From an uncultured Azospirillum sp. (GTDB lineage: Bacteria; Pseudomonadota; Alphaproteobacteria; Azospirillales; Azospirillaceae), in contig NZ_CAMLJP010000010.1 of NCBI RefSeq assembly GCF_946480385.1, forward strand, positions 1 to 64,000: a stretch of DNA of 64,000 nucleotides, in the 5' to 3' direction. The notes under the pieces are model-generated. The model was not told the origin of the DNA. It searched no databases and saw only the letters and a list, made by a program, of their open reading frames with translations. This document shows positions 54,801 to 63,411 of the stretch, one piece after another (positions within the stretch are counted from its first letter, which is position 1; every line of letters starts with the position of its first letter). Position numbers and translations under genes: made by a program.

Positions 54801-56371
54801 GGCGGCGATCCTCCCTGCTGGCGCGGGTGGCCGGCGTCATCCTGCTGACGACGGCGAGCATCGGCGCCGCCGCAATGCTGCTGTCCGAGCAGATCGTCGA
54901 GGGGCAGCGTCATCAGGATCTGCTGCACCGGGCGGAGTTGGTCGCCGCCACCCAGGCCGATGCGCTGAGCGGCCCGGTTTGGGAACTCGACAACCGCAGC
55001 GCCGAGCGCATGATCGAAGCGCTGACCGTCCGCGATCCGTCCATCCGCTCCATCGCCGTTTTCGAGTCCGACCGCGAGGAGCCGCTGGCACGGACCTCGT
55101 CGGGAGAGGTCGGGGACGGCGCCGGCCGCATCACGGTCGAGCGCCCCATCGTCCTGCATGGGCGCGAAGGACGGGTGCAGACGGTCGGGCATCTGCGCAT
55201 CGTCTATTCGACGGCCGAGGTGCGGCAGGCGACGCTGAACGCGCTGGTGCCGGTGGCCGGATTGTTGCTGCTGTCGCTGCTGGGGGCGATGGTGGCGCTG
55301 GGGCTGACGCTGAACCGCATGGTGCTGCGCCCGCTGCGGCGGCTGACCCAGCTGGCCAGCGCCATGGCGCGCGGCGACTATGGCGCCCGCATGGATGCCG
55401 GGCGGAACGACGAGATCGGCGTGTTGGCCGACGGCTTCAACCGGATGGCGGCCACGGTGCAGGACCATACCAGCACCCTGGAAAGCCGGGTCCGCGAACG
55501 GACGGAGGCGCTGGCCGCCACCAACCGCGCCATCATGGACAGCATCAACTACGCCCAGCTGATCCAGTCCGCCATCCTGCCATCGGCCGATGCGCTGTCC
55601 GCCGGACTGACCGAGCATTTCGTGCTGTGGCGCCCGCGCGACGTGGTCAGCGGCGATTTCTATGTTTGCCGTGAGGTGGCGGACGGCTTCGTCATCGCGG
55701 TGGCCGACTGCACCGGCCATGGCGTGCCCGGCGCCTTTATGACAATGACCGCCAGCGCGATGCTGAACAATGCGCTGGACCAGATGGGAGCAGCAGATCC
55801 GGCGGCGGTGCTGTCCGCCGTCGACCGCAAGGTCCGTGCCGCCCTGCACCAGGAGGGAAAGGCGCGCAGCAGGACGGATTGTTTCGACAACGGTCTCGAC
55901 CTGGGCCTGTGCCACATCCGTCCGGCCGAAGGACGGCTGGTCTTCGCCGGGGCCCGCGTCCCGCTGCTGATCGTGGCTGGCGGCGAGGTGACTGAACTGC
56001 GCGGCGACCGCCGCAGCCTGGGCTATCGCCCCATCAAGGTCGAGCCGGCCCCCGAAGATGCCGAGTCGCCCTTCACCAACCACAGCATCACCCTGCGCCC
56101 CGGCCAAACCTTCGTGTTGGGCACCGATGGGCTGGTGGACCAGAATGGCGGCGAGCATGGGCGCAGTTTCGGGCGCAACAGGCTACGCGAGCTGCTGAGC
56201 CAGGGCGGTGACGGACCGCTCGACCGGCTGATGTCCGACCTGGAAAGCTCTCTGGACCGGTTCCAGGGCGGCCGCGAACAGCGGGACGACATCACCCTGT
56301 TCGGCTTCCGCGTGCGGCTGACCGACGCAGCCGTCGGTTCCAGTGCTGGATCCAGCCGCCGCGCTGCGTAA
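54797..56371 (+). CDS. SiaA-like HAMP-PP2C (SpoIIE-type) serine/threonine phosphatase
   Basis: A 524-residue membrane protein. TM1 about 11-30; a short periplasmic domain (31-148); TM2 about 150-172; HAMP 173-225 (RPLRRLTQLASAMARGDY); a coiled coil; PP2C/SpoIIE domain 275-515 with RPRDVVSGDFYVC, VADCTGHGVPGAFMTMTASA and a terminal QRDDITLF. The motif set and layout match SiaA, which dephosphorylates SiaC in Pseudomonas. The start is GTG at 54797, overlapping the upstream stop. siaB-like and siaC-like genes lie 2 kb downstream on the other strand. A terminator follows. Confidence 0.88.
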   Translation: MRRRSSLLARVAGVILLTTASIGAAAMLLSEQIVEGQRHQDLLHRAELVAATQADALSGPVWELDNRSAERMIEALTVRDPSIRSIAVFESDREEPLARTSSGEVGDGAGRITVERPIVLHGREGRVQTVGHLRIVYSTAEVRQATLNALVPVAGLLLLSLLGAMVALGLTLNRMVLRPLRRLTQLASAMARGDYGARMDAGRNDEIGVLADGFNRMAATVQDHTSTLESRVRERTEALAATNRAIMDSINYAQLIQSAILPSADALSAGLTEHFVLWRPRDVVSGDFYVCREVADGFVIAVADCTGHGVPGAFMTMTASAMLNNALDQMGAADPAAVLSAVDRKVRAALHQEGKARSRTDCFDNGLDLGLCHIRPAEGRLVFAGARVPLLIVAGGEVTELRGDRRSLGYRPIKVEPAPEDAESPFTNHSITLRPGQTFVLGTDGLVDQNGGEHGRSFGRNRLRELLSQGGDGPLDRLMSDLESSLDRFQGGREQRDDITLFGFRVRLTDAAVGSSAGSSRRAA

Positions 56372-56447
56372 AACTCCTGACCCCCTCCCTCAAATCTGTT
56401 ACAGAGATGCTATTTTTTGTGACAGGTTGTAACGGCAACGCATCGCA

Positions 56448-56478
56448 GACAGGTAAAGACCTGTCGAGTTTGTTTTAA
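56448..56478 (+). terminator. Terminator-like hairpin after the SiaA-like gene
   Basis: GACAGGT (56448-56454), loop AAAG, ACCTGTC (56459-56465): a perfect 7-base stem followed by GAGTTTGTTTTAAAA. It stands 76 bases after the phosphatase stop and about 60 bases before the response regulator. Confidence 0.65.
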
Positions 56479-56537
56479 AATTTAGGCATCCTAGGGTATG
56501 TTGCACCCGCTGAAGTGGTGACTGGGGAGAGTACGGC

Positions 56538-57296
56538 ATGGCCGGTCCGACGATCGTCGTGGTCGAAGATGAGAATTCCCTGCGGTCCGACATGGTCGAG
56601 TATCTGTCGAACTGCGGATTCGATGCGATCGGCGCGCGCGATGGGGCGGAACTGGACCGGTTGCTGCGGAACCGCAACGCCGCCATCATCATCCTGGACG
56701 TGAACCTGCCGGATGAGGACGGGTTCAAGATTGCGGCCCGACTGCGCGACGGGCATGGCGCCGGCATCATCATGGTGACCGCCCGCAGTTCCACCGTCGA
56801 CCGCGTGGTCGGGCTGGAGATCGGCGCCGACGCCTATCTGGTGAAGCCGGTCGAGCTTCGCGAACTGGAAGCGCAGGTGAAATCGCTGCTGCGCCGGCTG
56901 AGTGAGCGTGCCGCGGAAACGGCGAGCCAAGCCACCAGCGGGACCGCAGGCGGCGAGGCCGGCGATACGGCCGACGAGGCGCGCTGGTCGCTGGATCCCA
57001 CGGAATGGAGCCTGACCAACCCGGCCGGTATCCGCATCAGCCTGACCAGCATGGAGATGAAGCTGACCAGCCTGCTGGCCGCCCAGGCCCGCAAGCCGGC
57101 GACGCGCGACCAGATCTCGCAGGCGCTCTACAACCGCCGCTGGAACCCGGAAGACCGCTCCATCGACACCGTCGTCGGGCGCCTGCGCCACAAGGTGGAG
57201 GGCGCCATCGGCGGACCTGCCCCGCTCAAGTCGGTGCATGGGGTCGGCTATGTCTTCTCCGCACCGATCCGGGTGGTGGGCGCCGCGCAGGCATAA
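56538..57296 (+). CDS. OmpR-type response regulator
   Basis: A 252-residue two-component regulator. Receiver domain 1-118 with the acidic pocket Glu10/Asp11, phosphoacceptor Asp54 in IIILDVNLPDE and Lys102 region (YLVKPVE). After a long Ala/Gly/Thr linker (about 125-150) the winged helix (RISLTSMEMKLTSLLAAQ, RSIDTVVGRLRHKV, SVHGVGYVF) binds DNA. Its stop is 2 bases from the stop of the convergent histidine kinase, so they are not an operon pair; the cognate kinase could be any of the three nearby. Confidence 0.93.
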   Translation: MAGPTIVVVEDENSLRSDMVEYLSNCGFDAIGARDGAELDRLLRNRNAAIIILDVNLPDEDGFKIAARLRDGHGAGIIMVTARSSTVDRVVGLEIGADAYLVKPVELRELEAQVKSLLRRLSERAAETASQATSGTAGGEAGDTADEARWSLDPTEWSLTNPAGIRISLTSMEMKLTSLLAAQARKPATRDQISQALYNRRWNPEDRSIDTVVGRLRHKVEGAIGGPAPLKSVHGVGYVFSAPIRVVGAAQA

Positions 57297-57297
57297 G

Positions 57298-58368
57298 TCA
57301 GTCCTGGCCCGGCAAACCCTGGCATGGGAAGCCCTGGCCCGGCGTCTCTCGATCGGGAGTCCGGCGGGGAAACAGCAGGGTGAAGCTGGTGCCGCGACCC
57401 GGCGCGCTGTCCACGGTGATCGATCCCATCAGCGCACCGACCACCAGATTATGGACGATGTGCAGCCCCAGGCCGCTGCCGCCGCGACCACGCCGGGTGG
57501 TGAAGAAGGGCTCGAACACCTTGGCGCGATGCTCTTCGATCATGCCGCGCCCATTGTCGGTGAAGCAGAGGCGGACGGTGGCGGGATCGGGGCAGTCGAC
57601 CGTGATCGTCATGTCCCCTGCCCGTCCGTCGGCGAACGCATGGGTCAGCGCATTCATCACCAGATTCGACAGAATCTGCGACAGCACGCCGGGATAGGTG
57701 TCCAGCTCCAGATCGGCCGGGCAGCTCACCGCGACCGCATGGCCCGATGGCCGCAGCTTCGGCTGCAAGCTGACCAGCGTGTCTTGGATATAGGCGGCGA
57801 GATTGACGCTGCGCCGCTCTGCGCTGGCACGGTCGACCGCAACCTGCTTGAAGCCGGCGATCAGTTGCGCCGCCCGTTCGCAATTGCCGAGGATCAGGTC
57901 AGTGGTGTCAGTCGCAGTGGCGAGATAGCGGGCGAATTCCGCCTTGCCCAGTTCGCCGTCGGCAGCCCGCCGGCGCATCGCCAGGGTGGCGTCGGCCAGA
58001 TGCGAGGCACAGGAAACCGCTATGCCGACCGGCGTGTTGATCTCGTGGGCGACACCGGCGACAAGCGCACCGAGGGAAGCCAGCTTTTCCGACCGGATCA
58101 TCGCCTCCTGCGCCTCGCGCAGCCTGTCCAGCGCCGCCTCCGCCTCGCTGCGCCGCCGCTCCAGTTCGTGATTGGCGTCGCTCAACTGGGCCTGCAGCCG
58201 GTCGCTGACCCGCACGAGTCGCTGCTGCTCCCGCGTGCTGAGTTCGAAGGCGGCGATCAGGTCACGGAACTCCGGCAGGCATTCGGGCGCCAGCGCCCCC
58301 AGCCTCTTCTCCAGCGTGCGGGCCCTGGCAAGCGCCTCCTCCTCCGCGGCGAAGAGGTTGAAGGTCAC
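57298..58368 (-). CDS. Soluble coiled-coil histidine kinase downstream of siaC
   Basis: A 356-residue kinase without membrane segments. Residues 1-100 are an acidic and basic coiled coil (EALARARTLEKRLGAL to RRRSEAEAALDRLREAQEAM). The phosphoacceptor is His108 in LVAGVAHEINTPVGIA; the N box is NLVMNALTHAF, then DNGRGMIEEHRAKVFEPFF and SGLGLHIVHNLV. The start is GTG at 58368 and overlaps the siaC stop (GTGA), so translation is coupled. It holds the position of the SiaD diguanylate cyclase of Pseudomonas, whose N-terminal coiled coil binds SiaC. Its partner regulator is not obvious. Confidence 0.88.
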   Translation of the reverse strand: MTFNLFAAEEEALARARTLEKRLGALAPECLPEFRDLIAAFELSTREQQRLVRVSDRLQAQLSDANHELERRRSEAEAALDRLREAQEAMIRSEKLASLGALVAGVAHEINTPVGIAVSCASHLADATLAMRRRAADGELGKAEFARYLATATDTTDLILGNCERAAQLIAGFKQVAVDRASAERRSVNLAAYIQDTLVSLQPKLRPSGHAVAVSCPADLELDTYPGVLSQILSNLVMNALTHAFADGRAGDMTITVDCPDPATVRLCFTDNGRGMIEEHRAKVFEPFFTTRRGRGGSGLGLHIVHNLVVGALMGSITVDSAPGRGTSFTLLFPRRTPDRETPGQGFPCQGLPGQD

Positions 58369-58763
58369 GGGGCCCCGCCGGCGGGCAGCTCCCGCATCCG
58401 GAAGACGACATGCCGCAAATCCTCGGCGAAGTCCTCGCCCAGTTCGCGCATCGACTCGTCATTCTCCTCGACGCACCAGGTCACCGTCACCGCCCGTCCG
58501 CCGCGGGCCACCGTCTCCAGCATCTGGAAGATGTTCATCAGCGCCTTGGCGCTGGAGCTGTTGAAATAGAGAAGCTCCATGTCGAAGCGGATGGCGGCAC
58601 CGTCCGGCCGGTCGAGGAAGCCGCGCAACGCTTCGAACACCGGACCGAAGAAACCAGCGACGTCGTCGGGATAGGACTCGCCGGTCATGCGTAAATGGCC
58701 GCCGGTGAAATCGAAGAAGACGCCCGGCGTGCGTCCGGTGGCGGGGATGGTCAGGCTGTCCAT
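58365..58763 (-). CDS. SiaC-like regulatory phosphoprotein (DUF1987)
   Basis: A 132-residue protein that matches the SiaC fold: IPATGRTPGVFFDFTGGHLRMTGES, then YPDDVAGFFGPVF and the conserved MELLYFNSSSAKALMNIFQML. In Pseudomonas a threonine in the corresponding N-T-S-S loop (Thr68) is phosphorylated by SiaB; here the loop is Asn68-Ser69-Ser70-Ser71, so serine replaces threonine. The ATG at 58763 fits the family start; a GTG at 58790, overlapping the upstream stop, would add nine residues. The gene lies between siaB-like and histidine kinase genes. Confidence 0.85.
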   Translation of the reverse strand: MDSLTIPATGRTPGVFFDFTGGHLRMTGESYPDDVAGFFGPVFEALRGFLDRPDGAAIRFDMELLYFNSSSAKALMNIFQMLETVARGGRAVTVTWCVEENDESMRELGEDFAEDLRHVVFRMRELPAGGAP

Positions 58764-58786
58764 GGCGTATCGCTCGGTTCGGCCGC

Positions 58787-59338
58787 TCACACGCGGACCT
58801 TGAGGCAGAAGAAGCTGCGGTCCGCGTCCATCGCATCAAAATCATAGTCGATGGGGTCACTGGCCCGCCGCGCGATCTCGATCAGCCCCAGAGTCGCGCC
58901 GCGGCTGCCGTCATCCGGCTCCTCCCGAAGCTGTTCGCGGTAGTAGGTCTTGATGCCGTCGCGATCCAGGCTCTTCAGATGGTCCAGCCGCTCCTTCAGG
59001 CGGGGAACTTCACTGTTGCGCACGGTGTTGCCGCAGACGATGAAGACCTTGCCGCCTTCCATCCCGATGGTGACCATGCCGGCGCTGAGCTCCACCGCGC
59101 GGCCGGCACTGCCCGGTATCTTTTCCGCGGAATAGCGGATGATGTTCTGCATCTGCTCAACGAAGACCGAGAAGACGCGGCGGATGGTGGGACCGTCGGC
59201 CTCCTCCAGCGCCATTTTCTCGCGCAACGCTTGTCCGAGGGAATAAAGTATCCCTTCCGACAAGTATCCGCTAAAAGAGAACACGATACCTCGCTCATCG
59301 AGGTCGCGTTTAATCGACGCGTACTGTTGGGCAAGCAT
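58787..59338 (-). CDS. SiaB-like protein kinase (DUF6272/GHKL)
   Basis: A 183-residue protein resembling SiaB, the GHKL-type kinase that phosphorylates SiaC. It opens with IVFSFSGYLSEGILYSLGQALREKM, then has the N-box-like VEQMQNIIRYSAE (Glu61, Asn65), a beta-hairpin region and the G-box-like GSRGATLGLIEIARRAS (about 144-160). I used ATG at 59338 because the SiaB pattern begins there. An upstream ATG at 59395 is open but poorly placed. It is 23 bases before siaC in an operon that starts with the REC-DUF3369 kinase. Confidence 0.82.
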   Translation of the reverse strand: MLAQQYASIKRDLDERGIVFSFSGYLSEGILYSLGQALREKMALEEADGPTIRRVFSVFVEQMQNIIRYSAEKIPGSAGRAVELSAGMVTIGMEGGKVFIVCGNTVRNSEVPRLKERLDHLKSLDRDGIKTYYREQLREEPDDGSRGATLGLIEIARRASDPIDYDFDAMDADRSFFCLKVRV

Positions 59339-59440
59339 GATTGTGGCCTGAGATTCCACAGGTGCCGGGAGTCGGCCGACTATGTCACCTCCCATGAAAA
59401 AGGGCCATAGTCTTTCAGAAAGGCGCGGCATCAGGCTGCA

Positions 59441-61210
59441 TCACACGGGAAGCACGACCCGGAAGGTCGATCCTTTTCCCAGGGCGCTGTCGACCGCGAC
59501 GGCACCGCCATGCAGATGGACGATCTGCTGCACAGTGTGCAGACCGATGCCGGTGCCCGGCACGCCGGACGCGCCCGATCCGCGGAAGAAGCGGTCAAAC
59601 AGGCGCGGAAGCTCCGGTTCGGGGATGCCGCGGCCGTGGTCGGTCACCTCGATCACCGCCATGGCACCGTCGGTGTCGCCATGAAGATGTATCGCTTCGC
59701 CCAGGCCGGAATATTTGACGGCGTTGTTGACGAGATTGGTCAGGACCAGCGCGATCAGGTTGGCGTCGACCTCCGCCCGCCGCGGCAACCCCGCCAGGGT
59801 CATCCGGAATTCACGGTCGGGATAGGCGACGCGGAAGGGCCGGACGACGTTGGCGATCAGGTCGGGCAGATCGACCTCGGCCCGTTCCAGCACGAGGGCG
59901 TTGCTCTGCAGCCGCTCGTCGGTCAGATGGGCGTCGATCAGGCCGGTCAGACGCTGCACGCTGCCGCGAATCACCGCCAGCCGTTCCAGCATCTCCGGCT
60001 CCACCTGCCCGGCCCGCATCGCCAGCAGCTGCGCCGCGCTGTCGATGATGGCGAGCGGCGTGCGGAATTCGTGGCTGACCATGCCCAGGAACTGGCGCTG
60101 CCGGTCACGGGCGAGCAATTCGCGCTCCAGCGCCCTCTCCACCCGCTCCTTGGCCAGGATCAGCGCCTTCTGGTTGGCGGCCAGTTCGAGCGTGCGCTCC
60201 TCCACCCGCTGCTCCAGCGAGCGATTCAGCGCAACCAGTTCCTCGTACAGACAGACATTGTCGAAGCCGATGGCGACACGGTTGCAGAACAGCTCCAGCA
60301 GGCGGTGCTCGTCCGCGGTGTAGGGCTCCGCCCGTTCAAGCCGGAAGACGGTCACGCCATGCTCGCGCGTGCGGAAGACCAGGACGCAACGGTCGTCGTG
60401 ATAAAGGTTGCGCTGGGTCAGCAGGGCGTCCGCCACTTCCGCAGCCGCACCGGCGGACAGGACATCGGCCGCCGGCAGGCCGATGCAGCCGGAAAAGACA
60501 CCCAGCCCCGCCACCACGGCGACCGTCTGGCTGCCGTCGGCGCGGTCGACCGGACGGCAGGCCAGAACCGCCGGCGCGCTGCCGTGGTCGACGACGCGGG
60601 CAATCTGCTCCACCAGCCGTTCGACGAAAGCGCGCATCGGCCGCATCTCGAACAGCGGGGCGGAGGCGCTGAGAATCCGTTCCAACCCTTGACTGTTGCG
60701 CTCGATCGTCACGATGTCGCGCCAGGCGCGCAGCCCGCTGACCAGCGTGGTGAAAAGACGCTGCGCGGTCAGCTCGCTCTTGGCCTTGTAGTCGTTGATG
60801 TCGTAGCCGACGATGACGTCGCGCTCCGGCGCCTGACCCGGCTGCCCGGTGCGCAGGATGATTCGCATGCGGCGGTTGCCCAACTCCTCCCGGATATGGC
60901 GGACCAGCTTCAGGCCGGCGTCCTCCGTCTCCATCACCACGTCGAGAAGGGCGATGGGCAAGTCAGGCCGCTGGGCGAGGACCGCCTTCGCTTCTTCCGC
61001 CGATAGGGCGCTCACCACCTCGAACGGGCGTCCGTCGAAGTCGAAGTCGCGCAGCAGCACCGCGGTCATGGCATGGACCTGGGGATCGTCGTCCACAACC
61101 AGGACGGGCCAGGGCAGACCGGATGGCCGTTGGGGACCTGCCGCAGTCGCGGCGGCGTCCTCCGGGCCGAACAGCAGTTCGTCGTCCAGCCCCCCGCCCA
61201 TCCCCGCCAT
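59441..61210 (-). CDS. Receiver-DUF3369-histidine kinase hybrid
   Basis: A 589-residue cytoplasmic signalling protein. An N-terminal receiver (about 35-155) has phosphoacceptor Asp90 in ALLDVVMETEDAG; the DUF3369 region follows (about 165-330, LSASAPLFEMRPMRAFVERLVEQIARV with a GAF-like ELFCNRVAIGFDNVCLYEEL); a coiled coil (330-370); then HisKA with His380 in GMVSHEFRTPLAI and an ATPase domain (NLVNNAVKYSG, DHGRGIPEPELPRLFDRFF). It lacks membrane segments. It is the first gene of the operon with the SiaB-like, SiaC-like and histidine kinase genes, 102 bases before siaB. Confidence 0.9.
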   Translation of the reverse strand: MAGMGGGLDDELLFGPEDAAATAAGPQRPSGLPWPVLVVDDDPQVHAMTAVLLRDFDFDGRPFEVVSALSAEEAKAVLAQRPDLPIALLDVVMETEDAGLKLVRHIREELGNRRMRIILRTGQPGQAPERDVIVGYDINDYKAKSELTAQRLFTTLVSGLRAWRDIVTIERNSQGLERILSASAPLFEMRPMRAFVERLVEQIARVVDHGSAPAVLACRPVDRADGSQTVAVVAGLGVFSGCIGLPAADVLSAGAAAEVADALLTQRNLYHDDRCVLVFRTREHGVTVFRLERAEPYTADEHRLLELFCNRVAIGFDNVCLYEELVALNRSLEQRVEERTLELAANQKALILAKERVERALERELLARDRQRQFLGMVSHEFRTPLAIIDSAAQLLAMRAGQVEPEMLERLAVIRGSVQRLTGLIDAHLTDERLQSNALVLERAEVDLPDLIANVVRPFRVAYPDREFRMTLAGLPRRAEVDANLIALVLTNLVNNAVKYSGLGEAIHLHGDTDGAMAVIEVTDHGRGIPEPELPRLFDRFFRGSGASGVPGTGIGLHTVQQIVHLHGGAVAVDSALGKGSTFRVVLPV

Positions 61211-61680
61211 CCGCCGCCCCCATCACACTATGCGCGATTGCTTATGCCTCACCGCAATGGAACCACCGTACGGTGCCGCTTCCAAGACCGATAAGACGGA
61301 TTGGCAGCATTCGTTGCAATTTGTCGCATATGAAAGAAGAGCCATGTACGGCAAAGTCAATGTTGTGCAAAGCTTCATTACGCCAGTGCATAACGGAATG
61401 TCCGGAAAGTGGGGGTGAGAGGCATCAACGACCAAGGCGTCGCTGCCCAGGCGGTCCCGCCATCGACGCTTCGCCTTGGTGATCCAACGGGATGCTTGAT
61501 TTCATGCGCATCGGCATCAGGCCGTCGATCGATGCCCAGGATCGAAGCGATACGGAAGGCGCCGACTATTCGGAGAATTTGTGATTCGTTTTATCACGAC
61601 ATGGTTGTTGGATGACGAGCGTTGAGCATTGCGCTATTCTTAAGCCTCGCCGCCCTCCATGAACGGACGATCTCTCCCTG
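61211..61680. promoter_or_regulatory. 470-base divergent intergenic region
   Basis: No gene is supported here. It separates the REC-DUF3369 kinase (minus) from the Cache kinase (plus) and should hold both promoters. It is less GC-rich than its neighbours. The 10-base palindrome ACCGTACGGT lies at 61265-61274. I see no convincing -35/-10 pair, LexA or CtrA site, and no riboswitch or tRNA. Confidence 0.5.
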
Positions 61681-63375
61681 ATGACCCCTGCCGGCTTCGA
61701 ACAGGACGCACATGCCGCAGGAAGCCCGGACACCGTCCGTGGGGGACGCAAGGCCGTTTCACCGGCGATTCTGGCGCTCCTGGCAGTCGCCCTCGCTCTT
61801 ACGGCCGCCCTGCTGGTTTTTGCGGCCTACCAATACCGCAGCCAGGTGATCACCGAGGCAGAAGTCCGCAGCACCGCAATCGCACGCGTGCTGGAGGAGC
61901 ATGCAGCCAAGACTCTCGGCATCCATGCCGCCACGCTGTCGCACATGGAGTGGATGGTCGATGACATGGGATGGGACCGGATCGACAGTTCTCCCCTGCT
62001 GCACGAACGTCTGAAAGCCATGGCGGCCCAAGCGCCGGAGGTGCAGTCCTATTGGATCACCGACGAGAGCGGACGCGTCCGGGTGAGCAGCTTCGAATGG
62101 CCGATTCGGCCGCTCAACGCGAGCGACCGCGAATATTTCCGCGCTCTTCTGAGCTCGGACAGTACCATTCACATCGGCCCGAGGTTGACGAGCAAAATCA
62201 ACTCCGAGATTGTCTTCACCCTCAGCCGCCGGATGGAACTGCCGAACCACCAGTTACAGGGGGTGGCGCAGATCTCTCTCCTGCCCAGCTATTTCACCGA
62301 CTTCTACCGTTCGGTCCTGCGAGGATCGAGCGACGTCATCCTGCTGATGCGCGAAGACGGCGAGGTGCTGGTCCGTACCCCGCCGAACGGCTCAGAGAAC
62401 CGCGCCGACATCGGACGTTTGCCGGAACTGATCTCGACCCCCGACAGGAACGGCGTCTTCCACGCGGTGACGCCCTCTGACGGGGTCGAGAGGCTGATGG
62501 CCCGCCGCAAGGTGCCGGACATGCCGATCTATGTGGTCTACGGCACCAACGTCGGCTCCATCGAGAGCGCATGGCGCAACCGGGTGATACCATACGCGCT
62601 GTTCGCGATTCCGGCATTGGGACTGCTTGTCCTGCTGGGAGGCATTGCGTTGCACCGGTCCCGCCAGGTCGCCGAGGCCCAGGAGGCATTGCGCCGATCC
62701 AACGAGGCGCTGGAAGACCGGATCACCGAACGCACCCGGCATCTCGACCACGCTCTGGCCGACAAGGAGATGTTGCTGCGCGACATCCATCACCGGGTAA
62801 AAAACAATCTTCAGGTGATCCTCAGCCTGTTGGAGTTGCAAGCGCAGCGAGCGCCGGAACTGGAGGCTCCCTTCAGCGAGGCGCTGACCCGCATCAACAC
62901 AATGGGACTGATCCACGAGCAGATTTACCGCGCCACCGGCGTATCAGCGGTCGCGCTCGACGGCTTCATCGAAGCACTGGCCGGACATCTGGATAGCTTC
63001 CACAGCCGTCCAGGCAGGACCATCGCCATCAGGCATCAGGTGGAACCGCTCAGTCTCGACCTCAACCGTGTGGTGCCCTTCGCCCTGATCCTGAACGAAG
63101 TGGTGTCGAACGCCTACAAGCACGCCTTCACCGGCCGCTGTACCGGCACCATCGACATCGTGGTGACGGCGGAGAACGGGTCACTGCATTTGACGATCCA
63201 GGACGACGGCACCGGCGCCCCCGAGCCCGAGGAACCCTCCATCCCTGGACGGCGGTCCATGGGCATGGACCTGATCCGGGCCTTCGCCCGACAAATCCGC
63301 GGCGAGTATCACTTCACCAGAGACGTCGGCACACGGTTCGATCTGGTCTTCCCGCAGGAGAGCGACGCCGTTTAG
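61681..63375 (+). CDS. Cache-domain sensor kinase, HisKA_2 type
   Basis: A 564-residue membrane sensor. TM1 about 30-50; periplasmic double-Cache-like domain (about 55-300) with SYWITDESGRVRVSS and PLNASDREYFRALL; TM2 about 303-322; a coiled coil; then the phosphoacceptor motif LLRDIHHRVKNNLQVILSLLELQ (His370/371) and an ATPase domain with LNEVVSNAYKHAF and DDGTGAPEPEE. The HisKA_2/HWE-like kinase class usually pairs with a stand-alone receiver or with PhyR-type general stress control. It has no cognate receiver beside it. Confidence 0.9.
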   Translation: MTPAGFEQDAHAAGSPDTVRGGRKAVSPAILALLAVALALTAALLVFAAYQYRSQVITEAEVRSTAIARVLEEHAAKTLGIHAATLSHMEWMVDDMGWDRIDSSPLLHERLKAMAAQAPEVQSYWITDESGRVRVSSFEWPIRPLNASDREYFRALLSSDSTIHIGPRLTSKINSEIVFTLSRRMELPNHQLQGVAQISLLPSYFTDFYRSVLRGSSDVILLMREDGEVLVRTPPNGSENRADIGRLPELISTPDRNGVFHAVTPSDGVERLMARRKVPDMPIYVVYGTNVGSIESAWRNRVIPYALFAIPALGLLVLLGGIALHRSRQVAEAQEALRRSNEALEDRITERTRHLDHALADKEMLLRDIHHRVKNNLQVILSLLELQAQRAPELEAPFSEALTRINTMGLIHEQIYRATGVSAVALDGFIEALAGHLDSFHSRPGRTIAIRHQVEPLSLDLNRVVPFALILNEVVSNAYKHAFTGRCTGTIDIVVTAENGSLHLTIQDDGTGAPEPEEPSIPGRRSMGMDLIRAFARQIRGEYHFTRDVGTRFDLVFPQESDAV

Positions 63376-63411
63376 CATCCTTCGGATACTTCAATCAGCG
63401 TCAGACGGACT

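Noticed and set aside
59384..59395. A perfect GGAGGTGA ribosome-site-like sequence upstream of the SiaB-like gene.
   Set aside because: No start codon lies at a useful distance in the correct frame; the site is 45 or more bases before the family-supported ATG.
61409..61615. A 68-codon frame in the gap before the Cache kinase.
   Set aside because: No ribosome site, no domain, and low-complexity start; treated as non-coding promoter region.
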